Positions 1 through 7,027 of a stretch of DNA of 12,413 bases are shown here, in pieces. The DNA lies in assembly GCA_007050885.1 (NCBI GenBank), contig SMYQ01000298.1, positions 1-12,413 of the forward strand, read 5' to 3'. The notes under the pieces are model-generated. The model searched no databases, was not told the origin of the DNA, and saw only the letters and a program-made list of their open reading frames with translations. How positions within the stretch are numbered: position 1 is the first letter of the stretch; each line of letters opens with the position of its first letter. The position numbers and the translations under genes are program-made. This DNA comes from Candidatus Bathyarchaeota archaeon. Its GTDB lineage: Archaea; Thermoproteota; Bathyarchaeia; 40CM-2-53-6; RBG-13-38-9.

Positions 1-1413
1 GTGCCAAGTCCTTACTGGAGCATAAAAGCCAAAATCAAAGTTGGTCGCAGAGTTTTTGAGACGAAGTATGAAAAGAATCCCATTGTAACTAAGGCGGAAG
101 GCGAAGCAGTAATTGACAGCTGCCAAGACAAAGAGGCTAAAACAGAGAAAGTATCGGTTAAAACATTCCGGCAACAGCCGCCTTTGCCTTTTGATTTGGG
201 TTCTCTGCAGAGTGAAGCCTATAGACTTTTCAGGTACACGCCGATGCACACTTCGAACATTGCTCAACGCTTGTACTTGGCCGCTTTAATCTCATATCCT
301 CGAACCAGTAGTCAAAAATTGCCGCCTGAAATCGGTTACGCGGCAATATTGAAAAAACTTAGGAGAATCCCAGAGTATAAAGAAGATGCAGGGGAGCTTC
401 TCGCCAAGCCAGCGTTGAAGCCAACCGAAGGAAAAAAGACAGACCTTGCACATCCAGCGATTTATCCCACTGGCAACTTACCTGAAAAAAGCCTCAATAG
501 TGCTGAAAGAAACGTTTGGGACCTTGTTGTCCGAAGATTCATGGCAGTTTTCGGTGAACCAGCCATCATGCAGAGTGTAGAAGTCATATTCAATATTAAC
601 GGAAACAGGTTCCACTTGAATGGGAGACAAACGTTGGAGGCGAGGTGGATTCGCTTCTACGCGCCTTACTTCAAGTCTGCTAATACAGTTTTGCAGCCGA
701 TAGAGGAAGGAAAGAATATCTGTGTTAAAGAGGTGGTATTGGAAGACAAGTTTACAACTCCACCGGCTAGGTACAATCCAAGCAGTCTTCTCAAACGAAT
801 GGAGAAAGAAGAAATAGGTACCAAAGCAACTCGTGCGGGAATCATCCAAACGTTAAACAATAGGAACTATGTTCGCAGAGAAAGAATTGTTGTTACGAAC
901 CTCGGTTTAGAAGTTGTTGATGTACTTAACGAGTACTGTCCAGCAGTAGTATCGATAGAGCTGACCAGAAAACTTGAGGAAAGAATGAATGATATTCAAC
1001 AAGGAAACGAAACAAGAGAAGACGTCTTGCGAGATACAATTGAATTTCTGAAGCCAGTAACTAAGCAACTGAAAGAAAAAGAGCACATCGTCGGCGAGCG
1101 TTTAAGCCAAGCTTTAATGAAGGCGCGGCTGGAAGAACTAACAATCGGCGCGTGTCCAGTCTGCCAAAATGGAAATCTGGTAATTTTACGTTCCAGAACA
1201 TCAGGCAAACGCTTCATTGGTTGCACAAACTATTTCGAAGGCACCTGTAAAACCTCCTTTCCTCTTCCCCAGAAAGGTTTAGTGAAACCAACTGGTGCTG
1301 TTTGCAGAAGCTGCGGCCATCCCACCGTACGGATTTCGATAAGAGGTAATCGCCCTTGGAACTTGTGCATTGATCCACTATGTCCGACAAAAACGAGAGT
1401 GAAAAAGCGTTGA
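1..1413 (+). CDS. topA: DNA topoisomerase I, type IA (5'-truncated by window edge)
   Basis: Type IA topoisomerases relax negatively supercoiled DNA by cutting one strand through a 5'-phosphotyrosyl link and passing the other. Residue numbers count from the first base of the window. The catalytic tyrosine is Y99 in ISYPRTSSQKLP, the archaeal form of the active site. HPAIYPTG (151-158) and TTPPARYNPSSLLKRME (252-268) followed by GTKATRAGIIQTL (273-285) are conserved active-site segments. The C-terminus has two Cys4 zinc motifs, C385/C388/C408/C416 and C435/C438/C456/C461, typical of archaeal TopA. The N-terminal Toprim domain is absent because the gene starts before the window; the GTG at base 1 is not a true start. 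The family is usually about 600-700 residues, so roughly a third is missing. It ends in TGA and converges on rpiA. Family assignment is secure. Confidence 0.95.
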   Translation: MPSPYWSIKAKIKVGRRVFETKYEKNPIVTKAEGEAVIDSCQDKEAKTEKVSVKTFRQQPPLPFDLGSLQSEAYRLFRYTPMHTSNIAQRLYLAALISYPRTSSQKLPPEIGYAAILKKLRRIPEYKEDAGELLAKPALKPTEGKKTDLAHPAIYPTGNLPEKSLNSAERNVWDLVVRRFMAVFGEPAIMQSVEVIFNINGNRFHLNGRQTLEARWIRFYAPYFKSANTVLQPIEEGKNICVKEVVLEDKFTTPPARYNPSSLLKRMEKEEIGTKATRAGIIQTLNNRNYVRRERIVVTNLGLEVVDVLNEYCPAVVSIELTRKLEERMNDIQQGNETREDVLRDTIEFLKPVTKQLKEKEHIVGERLSQALMKARLEELTIGACPVCQNGNLVILRSRTSGKRFIGCTNYFEGTCKTSFPLPQKGLVKPTGAVCRSCGHPTVRISIRGNRPWNLCIDPLCPTKTRVKKR

Positions 1414-1592
1414 ACTGAGTTTGAGTACAAACAACACTACATGCAATAATCGCTTTTCCAGTTATTAATTGGCCATATTGTCATTATCCTTCCTTTTCGG
1501 ATAAAAAACCCTTAATGCGCCCTAGATCATAAGATGACTCGTGATCATTAGAGTCGGCATTAACAAGTTGATTGTTTATAACATCGCTACTT
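1414..1592. terminator. Convergent topA/rpiA intergenic region with T-rich terminator-like tracts
   Basis: This 179-bp gap separates two convergent genes and holds no convincing gene. For plus-strand topA transcripts there is a pyrimidine-rich tract at about 1486-1498. For minus-strand rpiA transcripts there is a T6 run (A6 on the given strand, 1503-1508). A small hairpin, GACTC (1536-1540) with GAGTC (1551-1555) around a 10-nt loop, lies between the rpiA stop and that T run. Archaeal termination mainly needs U-tracts, so these are plausible terminators, but the assignment is inferred. Confidence 0.4.
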
Positions 1593-2291
1593 CTAAGGGT
1601 TAAGTCTCTCTACGTTGGAAGGGGTTCCAATGTATGCGGTGTTTGCCAAGCCAATGAAAAGCCCGGTTTCCACCACACCAGGAACCATCTTAAGCTTAGC
1701 ATCAAGCTTCGCAGCATTATCTATTACGCCGAAAAAGGCGTCTATGATCACGTTTCCGTTGTCGGTTACGATGGGCCCAACTTTGCCCTTTCCTTCCCTC
1801 AGAATAGGAGTTCCACCAAATGATTTTATTCTCCGCTTCACCACTGCAATGGCAAAAGGCAAGACTTCAACCGGCACTGGATGACCATTTTCGCCTAGAG
1901 TTTTCACCTTTTTGCTCTCGTCAGCTATGATAACGTTACGTTTAGACGCTGAAGCCACGATTTTCTCTCGGGCTAATGCTGCACCCATACCTTTGATAAG
2001 GTTCATTTTTGAGTCTATCTGGTCGGCACCATCAATGGTTAGGTCAATTACATTATGCTCTTCCAATGTGGTTACTGCAATCCCGTGTTTGACCGCTAGC
2101 AAAAACGCTTGATAACTGGTTGGAACACCCAACAAACTTAGGTGCTCATGTTTAATTCTCTCACCCAGCGCTTCTATGGCACATGCAGCTGTGCTTCCGC
2201 TTCCCAAGCCGACAACAAAACCATTTTTAACATGCCTAACCGCGGCATACGCTGCCTTACGTTTAAGTTCTTCAATGTTTTCAGGATTCAA
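1593..2291 (-). CDS. rpiA: Ribose-5-phosphate isomerase A
   Basis: Interconverts ribose 5-phosphate and ribulose 5-phosphate in pentose metabolism, supplying ribose for nucleotides. The protein has 232 residues, the usual RpiA length. Diagnostic segments are the phosphate-binding GLGSGST (28-34), DGAD (87-90), and KGMGAALAREK (100-110) carrying the lysine and the catalytic-base glutamate (E109). DESK (124-127) and VTDNGNVIID (175-184) also match. The family's usual KGGGAA reads KGMGAA here, a mild substitution. The best start is TTG at 2291: the only nearby ATG (2297) is in the upstream gene's frame, and the N-terminus from TTG aligns naturally with the family. It lies 11 bp inside the end of the upstream coiled-coil gene, with a purine-rich GGGG just before it, so translation is probably coupled. 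Function is confident; the start is likely. Confidence 0.94.
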   Translation of the reverse strand: MNPENIEELKRKAAYAAVRHVKNGFVVGLGSGSTAACAIEALGERIKHEHLSLLGVPTSYQAFLLAVKHGIAVTTLEEHNVIDLTIDGADQIDSKMNLIKGMGAALAREKIVASASKRNVIIADESKKVKTLGENGHPVPVEVLPFAIAVVKRRIKSFGGTPILREGKGKVGPIVTDNGNVIIDAFFGVIDNAAKLDAKLKMVPGVVETGLFIGLANTAYIGTPSNVERLNP

Positions 2292-3012
2292 TTTCCATCT
2301 GCCCCAGTTTGTCCAAGACTTTTTCCACTTCGCTTCTAATTTCCTCTATGCGCTTCTCAGCTTCACTCTTCGGGCTTGGTTTCTCCGCAAGCTTTCGTCT
2401 CTTTCTAGGCTTCTTTTTTGCTTCTTCCTCTTCTTCCTCTTCTTCCTCTTCTTCCTCTTCTTCCTCTTCTGCTTCGTCAAGCAATAATGTTTTCGGCATT
2501 TTCACGCGTATCTCTTTCACGGGTTCTACGTCAATTTTTGACCGTAATTCCTCAACTTTTGAGCTTAAATCACCGAATCGTTCGCTGAAAAGTTTCATTA
2601 GGTCTTCCCGCATGCCTTCAAGCTCGTGCAATGCCACGATGGTTTCGTCTTTCGCCATGGATTCTTTGACAGCTTTCATGCGGCTTTTGTAGGAGGCTGC
2701 AAGCCTTTCTCGTTCTTGTTCGTTGATTTTTCCTTCCGCATGTGCTTCATAAAGTCTCCTTATAGAGTCGCTTAGAATCTCCCTTTCCAAGTCGAGAATA
2801 CGCAGTTCATCCTTTGCATGGGATGCATCATTTGTCTGCACGCTCTTCGTAACTTTAAAAGGTAAACCCGTAAACTCTGGTTCCGCTTGAGTCTTCAGGG
2901 CTGGTTTTTCAGACCGTTTTCTCCGTATTCTCATGGCATAAATGACAATCATACAAGCGATAATTACCACTAATACTATTGCCGTAATAGTTGCGGAATC
3001 CTCGAAAGCCAT
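2281..3012 (-). CDS. Membrane-anchored coiled-coil protein with poly-glutamate tract, unknown function
   Basis: I do not recognise a named family. The 243-residue protein has one N-terminal membrane span (about 8-27) followed by RIRRKR (28-33), suggesting a short outside N-terminus and a large cytoplasmic body. Residues about 66-165 are strongly helical with heptad-like spacing and include a GKINEQERERL hairpin reminiscent of SHOCT-like short helical domains. Then come 16 consecutive glutamates (182-197), a basic patch KKKPRKRRK (199-207) and a final amphipathic helix (about 214-240). The layout suggests a membrane-tethered scaffold or spacer. It has its own TATA box (3041-3052) and an AGAGGA Shine-Dalgarno (3017-3022) 4 nt before the ATG. 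It overlaps rpiA by 11 bp, so they share a transcript, though no functional link is evident. Confidence 0.85.
   Translation of the reverse strand: MAFEDSATITAIVLVVIIACMIVIYAMRIRRKRSEKPALKTQAEPEFTGLPFKVTKSVQTNDASHAKDELRILDLEREILSDSIRRLYEAHAEGKINEQERERLAASYKSRMKAVKESMAKDETIVALHELEGMREDLMKLFSERFGDLSSKVEELRSKIDVEPVKEIRVKMPKTLLLDEAEEEEEEEEEEEEEEEEAKKKPRKRRKLAEKPSPKSEAEKRIEEIRSEVEKVLDKLGQMEIES
2422..2470 (-). repeat. Perfect 9-bp tandem repeat encoding poly-Glu
   Basis: Read on the minus strand, the unit GAGGAAGAA is repeated five times without error plus four more bases (TTCTTCCTC on the given strand). It lies in frame inside the coiled-coil gene and encodes Glu182-Glu197. Since the unit is a multiple of three, gain or loss of copies would change the tract length by three glutamates without a frameshift. 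Confidence 0.95.
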
Positions 3013-3040
3013 GATATCCTCTGTACTTCATTGGTTTTGG

Positions 3041-3052
3041 TATATATATAAA
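3041..3052 (-). promoter_or_regulatory. TATA box of the coiled-coil gene / rpiA operon
   Basis: The minus strand reads TTTATATATATA, a close match to the archaeal TATA consensus. Its centre is about 34 bp upstream of the ATG at 3012, so transcription should begin roughly 5-10 nt before the start codon, giving a very short leader that just includes the AGAGGA motif. Confidence 0.65.
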
Positions 3053-3126
3053 TTAATAGCAGATTTCGTAAGTTCTCAGTTTTCAAATATACAAATAAAT
3101 CTAATAAGAAAGAGTTAAAATTCTTT

Positions 3127-3204
3127 AAAAAAACTTAAAGCCGCTGGATAATCTGCGATTTAGGCGGATAAAATTTTAATTTTCTTCCGCCCTCAGTTAT
3201 CCGC
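3127..3204 (-). other. Structured intergenic element with T7 tail (possible small RNA or terminator)
   Basis: Several complementary arms are packed here. GGCGGA (3163-3168) pairs with TCCGCC (3186-3191), extended by AAAAT/ATTTT around a short loop. Outside it, GCtGGATAA (3143-3151, one bulged T) pairs with TTATCCGC (3197-3204), giving a nested two-stem fold. The inner arm also contains GCGGATAA (3164-3171), which pairs perfectly with the same 3197-3204 arm, so an alternative fold exists. Read on the minus strand the structure is followed by a run of seven T (3133-3127), like a terminator or an RNA 3' end. The surrounding 3053-3430 stretch otherwise shows no gene. Whether it is transcribed is unknown. 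Confidence 0.4.
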
Positions 3205-3392
3205 AATTTCCATATGCATGGCAACGGATTTTTTATTACATCCATCACTTATGGTCAAGGCTAACAAAAATAGGACCAAAAGCTGTTAATCCAAGCGTGT
3301 ATGGGGATTAAAAATTAGTTTAAGAGGGATTTCATACCAACACACTTTTTTATCGAAGTTCTGTTTCTATATTAAAATAGGAAGCAACAAAA

Positions 3393-3419
3393 AGGCTCGA
3401 GGAATTCAGTGAATAGCCT
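3393..3419 (-). terminator. Hairpin plus T5 downstream of the 35-aa microprotein gene
   Basis: On the minus strand AGGCT (3419-3415) pairs with AGCCT (3397-3393), with an inner ATTC/GAAT helix and an internal bulge, followed directly by a T5 run (3393-3389). It lies about 12 nt after the stop codon of the small gene at 3431-3538, the expected place for its terminator. Confidence 0.45.
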
Positions 3420-3430
3420 ACCTATATGCA

Positions 3431-3538
3431 TCATGCGTCTTTTTCTTTTCTTCTACGTGAAATGATGTATTCGACAAAGGCTACAAGCAGTGAGGATGAC
3501 CCCGTGCCGATCAATACAAGAGTTGCAGTATCAAACAT
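3431..3538 (-). CDS. 35-residue single-span membrane microprotein, unknown function
   Basis: The reading frame gives MFDTATLVLIGTG followed by SSSLLVAFVEYIISRRRKEK and DA, then TGA. Residues about 5-26 form one hydrophobic span. The basic RRRKEK tail (28-33) predicts an outside N-terminus and a cytoplasmic tail. Although short, it has a full set of expression signals: a TATA box (3581-3590), a GAGATGA Shine-Dalgarno-like motif (3551-3545) six bases before the ATG, and a hairpin/T-tract after the stop. It stands alone, transcribed away from nth. A similar small protein with an RKLRKEK tail is encoded at 9197-9340. Function is unknown; small single-span proteins often act as partners or regulators of membrane complexes, but nothing here shows which. 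Confidence 0.6.
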   Translation of the reverse strand: MFDTATLVLIGTGSSSLLVAFVEYIISRRRKEKDA

Positions 3539-3580
3539 CTTCTTTCATCTCTTTTTTTTGCACTGTGAGGTTGATTGAGT

Positions 3581-3590
3581 TATATAAAGT
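3581..3590 (-). promoter_or_regulatory. TATA box of the 35-aa microprotein gene
   Basis: The minus strand reads ACTTTATATA, matching the archaeal TATA consensus, with an A-rich BRE-like AAATC just upstream. The centre lies about 47 bp before the ATG, predicting a start around 3560 and a leader of about 22 nt that includes the GAGATGA ribosome-binding motif. Confidence 0.6.
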
Positions 3591-3604
3591 GATTTGAGAA
3601 ATTT

Positions 3605-3619
3605 TCATAATTTTTATGA
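3605..3619. promoter_or_regulatory. Palindrome upstream of the microprotein promoter
   Basis: TCATAA-TTT-TTATGA is a perfect 6-bp inverted repeat with a 3-bp centre. It lies 14 bp upstream of the TATA box at 3581-3590, where archaeal activators bind. The sequence is AT-rich, so chance cannot be excluded. Confidence 0.3.
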
Positions 3620-3718
3620 TTTGGGGTTTGGATGAAATTTTTATTCTGAAATAAATTCACGTTTTGCGTCTATGTTCGCGTTAGGCTTTGTCCGGTTTCT
3701 AAGAGTTTTAATTAGAGA

Positions 3719-3730
3719 TGATATTTATAG
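3719..3730 (+). promoter_or_regulatory. Probable TATA box of the nth-helicase operon
   Basis: GATATTTATAG lies about 35 bp upstream of the nth ATG at 3761, predicting a start near 3751 and a leader of about 10 nt. No clear Shine-Dalgarno precedes the ATG, consistent with a short-leader transcript. Confidence 0.5.
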
Positions 3731-3760
3731 CATGGTTGATTCAGTAGATAGCACTTCGGA

Positions 3761-4447
3761 ATGGGCGTTGACAAAGTGAAAAACAAACGGGCGACAACAG
3801 TGTTGCAGGTGCTATGTGAAGAATTTACGATGCCTAAGTGGACCAAAGTGAAGAGTGACCCTTTTAAAACGTTGATTGTGACGATTATCTCGCAAAATAC
3901 TACAGACAGGAACACAACAAAAGCCTACGAACGCCTATCGAAGCGGTTCGAAATCAAGCCCGAAGTGCTAGCGAACACAGAAACCAGCTATATTGAAGAA
4001 GCGCTGAAAACTGCTGGTCTCTCCAGAAGCAAAACCAAAACAATAAAACAGGTTTCAAGCATAATTCTCGAAAAATTTCACGGCTCCTTGCAGTCTGTAT
4101 TATCTTTGCCAATTGAGGAGGCAAGAAAAGCCTTAATACAAATACCCGGGGTAGGACCGAAAACCGCTGATGTTGTCTTGCTATTTTCCAAAGGGCAACC
4201 TACGATTCCTGTGGATACGCACGTTAACCGCGTTTCAAAACGGTTAGGCTTCGCACCAGCAAAAGGAGACTACGAAACCATCCGCGCAAGTCTCCAATCA
4301 CTCTATGATCCTTGTGACTACTTGTCTGTCCACATATTACTAATTGCGCATGGAAGGAGATATTGCAAAGCGCGACAACCGTTATGCACGCAGTGCCCCG
4401 TGAACACTTACTGCCCTTCAAGAGGAATGTGGAATGACCACGCTTAA
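3761..4447 (+). CDS. nth: Endonuclease III-type DNA glycosylase/AP lyase with [4Fe-4S] cluster
   Basis: Base-excision repair enzyme that removes oxidised pyrimidines and nicks the abasic site by beta-elimination. The 228-residue protein has the helix-hairpin-helix LIQIPGVGPKTADVVLL (125-141) with the catalytic lysine K134, and VDTHVNRVSKRLGF (151-164) with the catalytic aspartate D152. The cluster-binding cysteines C202, C209, C212 and C218 have the classical C-X6-C-X2-C-X5-C spacing. SQNTTDRNT (44-52) is the conserved N-terminal DNA-contact loop. All key residues are present. The ATG at 3761 gives a normal N-terminus. The last 14 bp overlap the helicase gene, so the two Fe-S proteins are co-transcribed and probably translationally coupled. 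Related family members (MutY, G/T mismatch glycosylases) are less likely because K134 is present. Confidence 0.95.
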   Translation: MGVDKVKNKRATTVLQVLCEEFTMPKWTKVKSDPFKTLIVTIISQNTTDRNTTKAYERLSKRFEIKPEVLANTETSYIEEALKTAGLSRSKTKTIKQVSSIILEKFHGSLQSVLSLPIEEARKALIQIPGVGPKTADVVLLFSKGQPTIPVDTHVNRVSKRLGFAPAKGDYETIRASLQSLYDPCDYLSVHILLIAHGRRYCKARQPLCTQCPVNTYCPSRGMWNDHA

Positions 4448-6368
4448 GCTGCCAATAGAAGTCATAAAATATTTCCCTTACGAAAGCGTGCGCCCTCAGC
4501 AAGACCAGTTCATAAAGACTATTTTTGACGCCGTTCAGGTAAGGCGTTCAGTTCTCATTGAAGGAAGCAATGGGTTAGGCAAGACCATTTCAGCGATTTC
4601 TGCGTGTCTCCCAATTGCGGTCGAGAAAAACATGAAGATACTGTACGTGGCTCGTACTCACAGGCAACACGATCGCGTAATAGAAGAATTGCGAGCCGTG
4701 TTTAAGAAGCATCATGTTTCAGGCATTTCATTACGCGGGCGCAACCAAATGTGCCTCAACAAGCTGGCGGTTAAGAACGCTTTTGACGCCAAGTCGCTTA
4801 TGGAAGCCTGCGAACTTTTGAAAGCTAAAGGCAAATGCCCTTATCACAAGACCCCGGAAGAGCAAACCTACGATTACCTTATGCTTAAACAGCAAATCGC
4901 TAGTCGCCCATATAAGGCATCTGAAATCCAGAAAGTCTGCAAGAGAAAAGGCGCTTGCTCCCACGAACTCGTAAAAGCCGCCCTTTCAGATATCAAAGTC
5001 ATCGCGTTGAGCTACCTTTACGTTTTTGACCCTGTAATCCGTGCCACTTTCCTCAAGAACATCGAGACAAACCTGCAGAAAATCATCTTAATCGTTGATG
5101 AAGCCCACAATCTGCCCGAGACAGCCATCGACATCTCAAGTAGAAGCCTCTCACTTTTCGTAATAAAACAAGCCGAACTTGAAGCTCAGAAGTATCAGAA
5201 CAAAAGAATTGAAGAGTTCGCCCGCTTTTTCAGAAAAGAAGTCGAAAAACTAACAGAAACCATGCTCAGAGAGCAAATAATCCCTGCAGAATTTATAATA
5301 AAAATCTTGCAGAAACATGGAAGCGTAGCTAACCCAAGCGACTTTTTCGATGAGATACACGAAGTTGGCAGTTCAATCAGGCGTAACCTACTTGCCGATG
5401 GAAAGTACCCACGCTCTTACATTCACAGCATGAGCGAATTTTTGCTTCGATGGTTGGAAACTTTGGGCGACGACTCTTTCATAAATATTGTAAGCAGTTA
5501 CTTCACCAGAGACAAAGGGAAAGCTGCAAAACTGGAAATAGTTGCGCTGGACCCGTCGAAAGTTACCTCGCCAGTTTTCTCATCCACCTACGCCAACATA
5601 GTCATGTCCGGCACTCTTCAGCCTCTAGAAGCTTATGCGAGAATAACCAAGCTTCCAGAAAACACGGTGCAATGTGTCCTGCCATCACCTTTTCCCAAGG
5701 AACACGTACTCTCTCTTGTATGCTGCGGAGTCTCAACAGCCATGGAAAAACGAACCCCTTCCATGTACCAAACAATGATAGAAAGAATTAACGAAGTTGC
5801 AAAGAACACGCCAGCAAACACTGGAGTTTTCACCGCCTCATTCGACGTGCTAAACGCCCTGCTCGCTGAGGGCTTGGAAGCAGCTTTGGATAAGCCATTG
5901 TTCCACGAATACAGAGGCATGAGCTCCAAGACGAACGAAGAACTCGTGGCTGGTTTCAAAGCTTGCGGTGAAGGCGATGGTGCAGTTTTCCTCGGTGTTC
6001 AAGGCGGAAGAACCTCAGAAGGCGTGGACTTCCCTAGCAACCAAATGAATACTGTAATAATAGTGGGCGTTCCATATGCGGAGCCCACCCCGAGAGTTAA
6101 AGCGCAGATAAGCTTCTACGAGGCGTGCTTCCCCAAACTAGGACGCGAATACGGCTACGTTCTCCCAGCCATGAAAAAAGCATCCCAAGCCGCTGGGCGC
6201 CCCATAAGAACACTGAGGGACCGAGGCGCCATAGTGTTCTTGGACTACCGTTTTTCCACCAGCTACTGCCGCAGGTTCCTCCCCTCATGGGTAAGCAATC
6301 ACATGAAAGTCCTTCAACCAAAAAATGGTGTATTAGCACAAGAGATCCACAATTTCTTCAAACCTTAA
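4434..6368 (+). CDS. XPD/Rad3-family Fe-S DNA helicase
   Basis: Superfamily 2 helicase of the XPD/DinG group, which unwinds DNA 5'-3' in repair. The 644 residues carry a Q-motif-like region FPYESVRPQQDQF (14-26), Walker A GSNGLGKT (44-51), DEAH box (222-225), MSGTL (391-395), GGRTSEGVDFP (524-534) and motif VI QAAGRPIR (585-592). Between Walker A and DEAH lie C107, C126, C135 and C175, matching the four cluster cysteines of XPD in order and context (the last in GACSHELVK, the equivalent of GWCPYFL in human XPD). C169 is an extra cysteine. Length is close to archaeal XPD. The ATG at 4434 lies within the end of nth, preceded by AGAGG. It ends 4 bp from a convergent gene. XPD orthology versus a DinG-like paralogue cannot be settled here. 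Confidence 0.93.
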   Translation: MTTLKLPIEVIKYFPYESVRPQQDQFIKTIFDAVQVRRSVLIEGSNGLGKTISAISACLPIAVEKNMKILYVARTHRQHDRVIEELRAVFKKHHVSGISLRGRNQMCLNKLAVKNAFDAKSLMEACELLKAKGKCPYHKTPEEQTYDYLMLKQQIASRPYKASEIQKVCKRKGACSHELVKAALSDIKVIALSYLYVFDPVIRATFLKNIETNLQKIILIVDEAHNLPETAIDISSRSLSLFVIKQAELEAQKYQNKRIEEFARFFRKEVEKLTETMLREQIIPAEFIIKILQKHGSVANPSDFFDEIHEVGSSIRRNLLADGKYPRSYIHSMSEFLLRWLETLGDDSFINIVSSYFTRDKGKAAKLEIVALDPSKVTSPVFSSTYANIVMSGTLQPLEAYARITKLPENTVQCVLPSPFPKEHVLSLVCCGVSTAMEKRTPSMYQTMIERINEVAKNTPANTGVFTASFDVLNALLAEGLEAALDKPLFHEYRGMSSKTNEELVAGFKACGEGDGAVFLGVQGGRTSEGVDFPSNQMNTVIIVGVPYAEPTPRVKAQISFYEACFPKLGREYGYVLPAMKKASQAAGRPIRTLRDRGAIVFLDYRFSTSYCRRFLPSWVSNHMKVLQPKNGVLAQEIHNFFKP

Positions 6369-6372
6369 GCGT

Positions 6373-7017
6373 TCAATCTCTTTCGTCTAGTCTTCTACGG
6401 GGATAAACGTGACCCGCACGCCCCGCTATGCGCATGGCTGACGCAATATCCCTGAGACCACGCCTGTGCTTGTTATGGTTCAGCGGACGATTTGTTCCCG
6501 CCTCGCTCACCACCTTCAAAGTCACCTCCATAGGCAAGTCACGGTCAAACTCATCTATCAGCTCCTTGTAGGTTGGGACTCCGTTGCCGACTTTTATGGT
6601 GACCGTGGTAGCGGTGAAGTCAACTTCCCCTATGAGGTCCTTGACTTTGACCAGCGCCTCGTGGGCGCTGAAGCAATTGACTGTTTCGTTAACTTTCCCG
6701 TCGGCTATAACCACCAGCCCAATCACTTCGCCCGGGTCTACACCAATGATAATTCTTTCGTAGGCTTCTTTTCCCTGCAAGATCTTCCTGATTTCGTTTG
6801 CCACAACGTCAGGCGCGGTATCACCATCATAAACTAGCACTTTTTCATGGTTCATCAGGTGCTTTTCATGTTCAGTGGTTATGACCACTTTGATGTCTGC
6901 TGGTACCGCTTCGCCGGGAACAAGACTCAAAAAGGGAATCTCGCGTTCTTTCAACTTTTTCACTATCAAAAAGTAAGCTTTCCCCTGAACCGTGGCAACT
7001 GCAACTTCCGCTGTCAT
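6373..7017 (-). CDS. Uncharacterised archaeal RuvC-like (RNase H fold) protein
   Basis: The 214-residue protein has two parts. Residues 1-80 form a small alpha/beta region of unknown type, with VVITTEHEK (44-52) and VLVYDGD (60-66) strands. Residues 88-205 look like a RuvC/YqgF-type RNase H fold: first acidic strand IIIGVDPGEVIGL (89-101, D94), second strand TLKVVSEAGT (166-175, E172), and C-terminal helix HRRGLRDIASAMRIAGRAG (184-202, D190), matching the acidic triad of RuvC-like nucleases. A nuclease or structure-specific endonuclease role is inferred, and no family name is certain. ATG at 7017 is preceded by AGGA and by TTTAAA about 27 bp upstream, suggesting a leaderless or near-leaderless mRNA. 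It is divergent from radB and convergent, 4 bp apart, with the helicase. Confidence 0.8.
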   Translation of the reverse strand: MTAEVAVATVQGKAYFLIVKKLKEREIPFLSLVPGEAVPADIKVVITTEHEKHLMNHEKVLVYDGDTAPDVVANEIRKILQGKEAYERIIIGVDPGEVIGLVVIADGKVNETVNCFSAHEALVKVKDLIGEVDFTATTVTIKVGNGVPTYKELIDEFDRDLPMEVTLKVVSEAGTNRPLNHNKHRRGLRDIASAMRIAGRAGHVYPRRRLDERD

Positions 7018-7027
7018 ACAAGCTTCC

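Noticed and set aside
1507..1601. Distant inverted repeat AACCCTTA (1507-1514) and TAAGGGTT (1594-1601)
   Set aside because: Only 8 bp with an 80-bp loop, one arm inside the rpiA stop region; no T-tract follows it, so chance is the simpler explanation.
1615..1884. Plus-strand frames opposite rpiA
   Set aside because: They lie fully antisense to a well-supported enzyme gene with all active-site motifs and have no ribosome-binding site or recognisable domain.
2176..2487. Plus-strand frame of about 100 codons ending in a long Phe/Leu run
   Set aside because: It is the antisense shadow of the poly-Glu repeat and the rpiA/coiled-coil overlap; the hydrophobic run is an artefact of reading GAA/GAG repeats backwards.
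3205..3392. Search for a tRNA, C/D-box guide RNA or short protein in the AT-rich gap
   Set aside because: No cloverleaf arms, no paired RUGAUGA/CUGA boxes, and only very short frames such as a 16-codon one starting at 3216 without a ribosome-binding site.
4434..6368. Possible defence-type helicase
   Set aside because: The full XPD/DinG motif set, four Fe-S cysteines and operon with nth indicate an ordinary repair helicase; no defence partner genes are adjacent.
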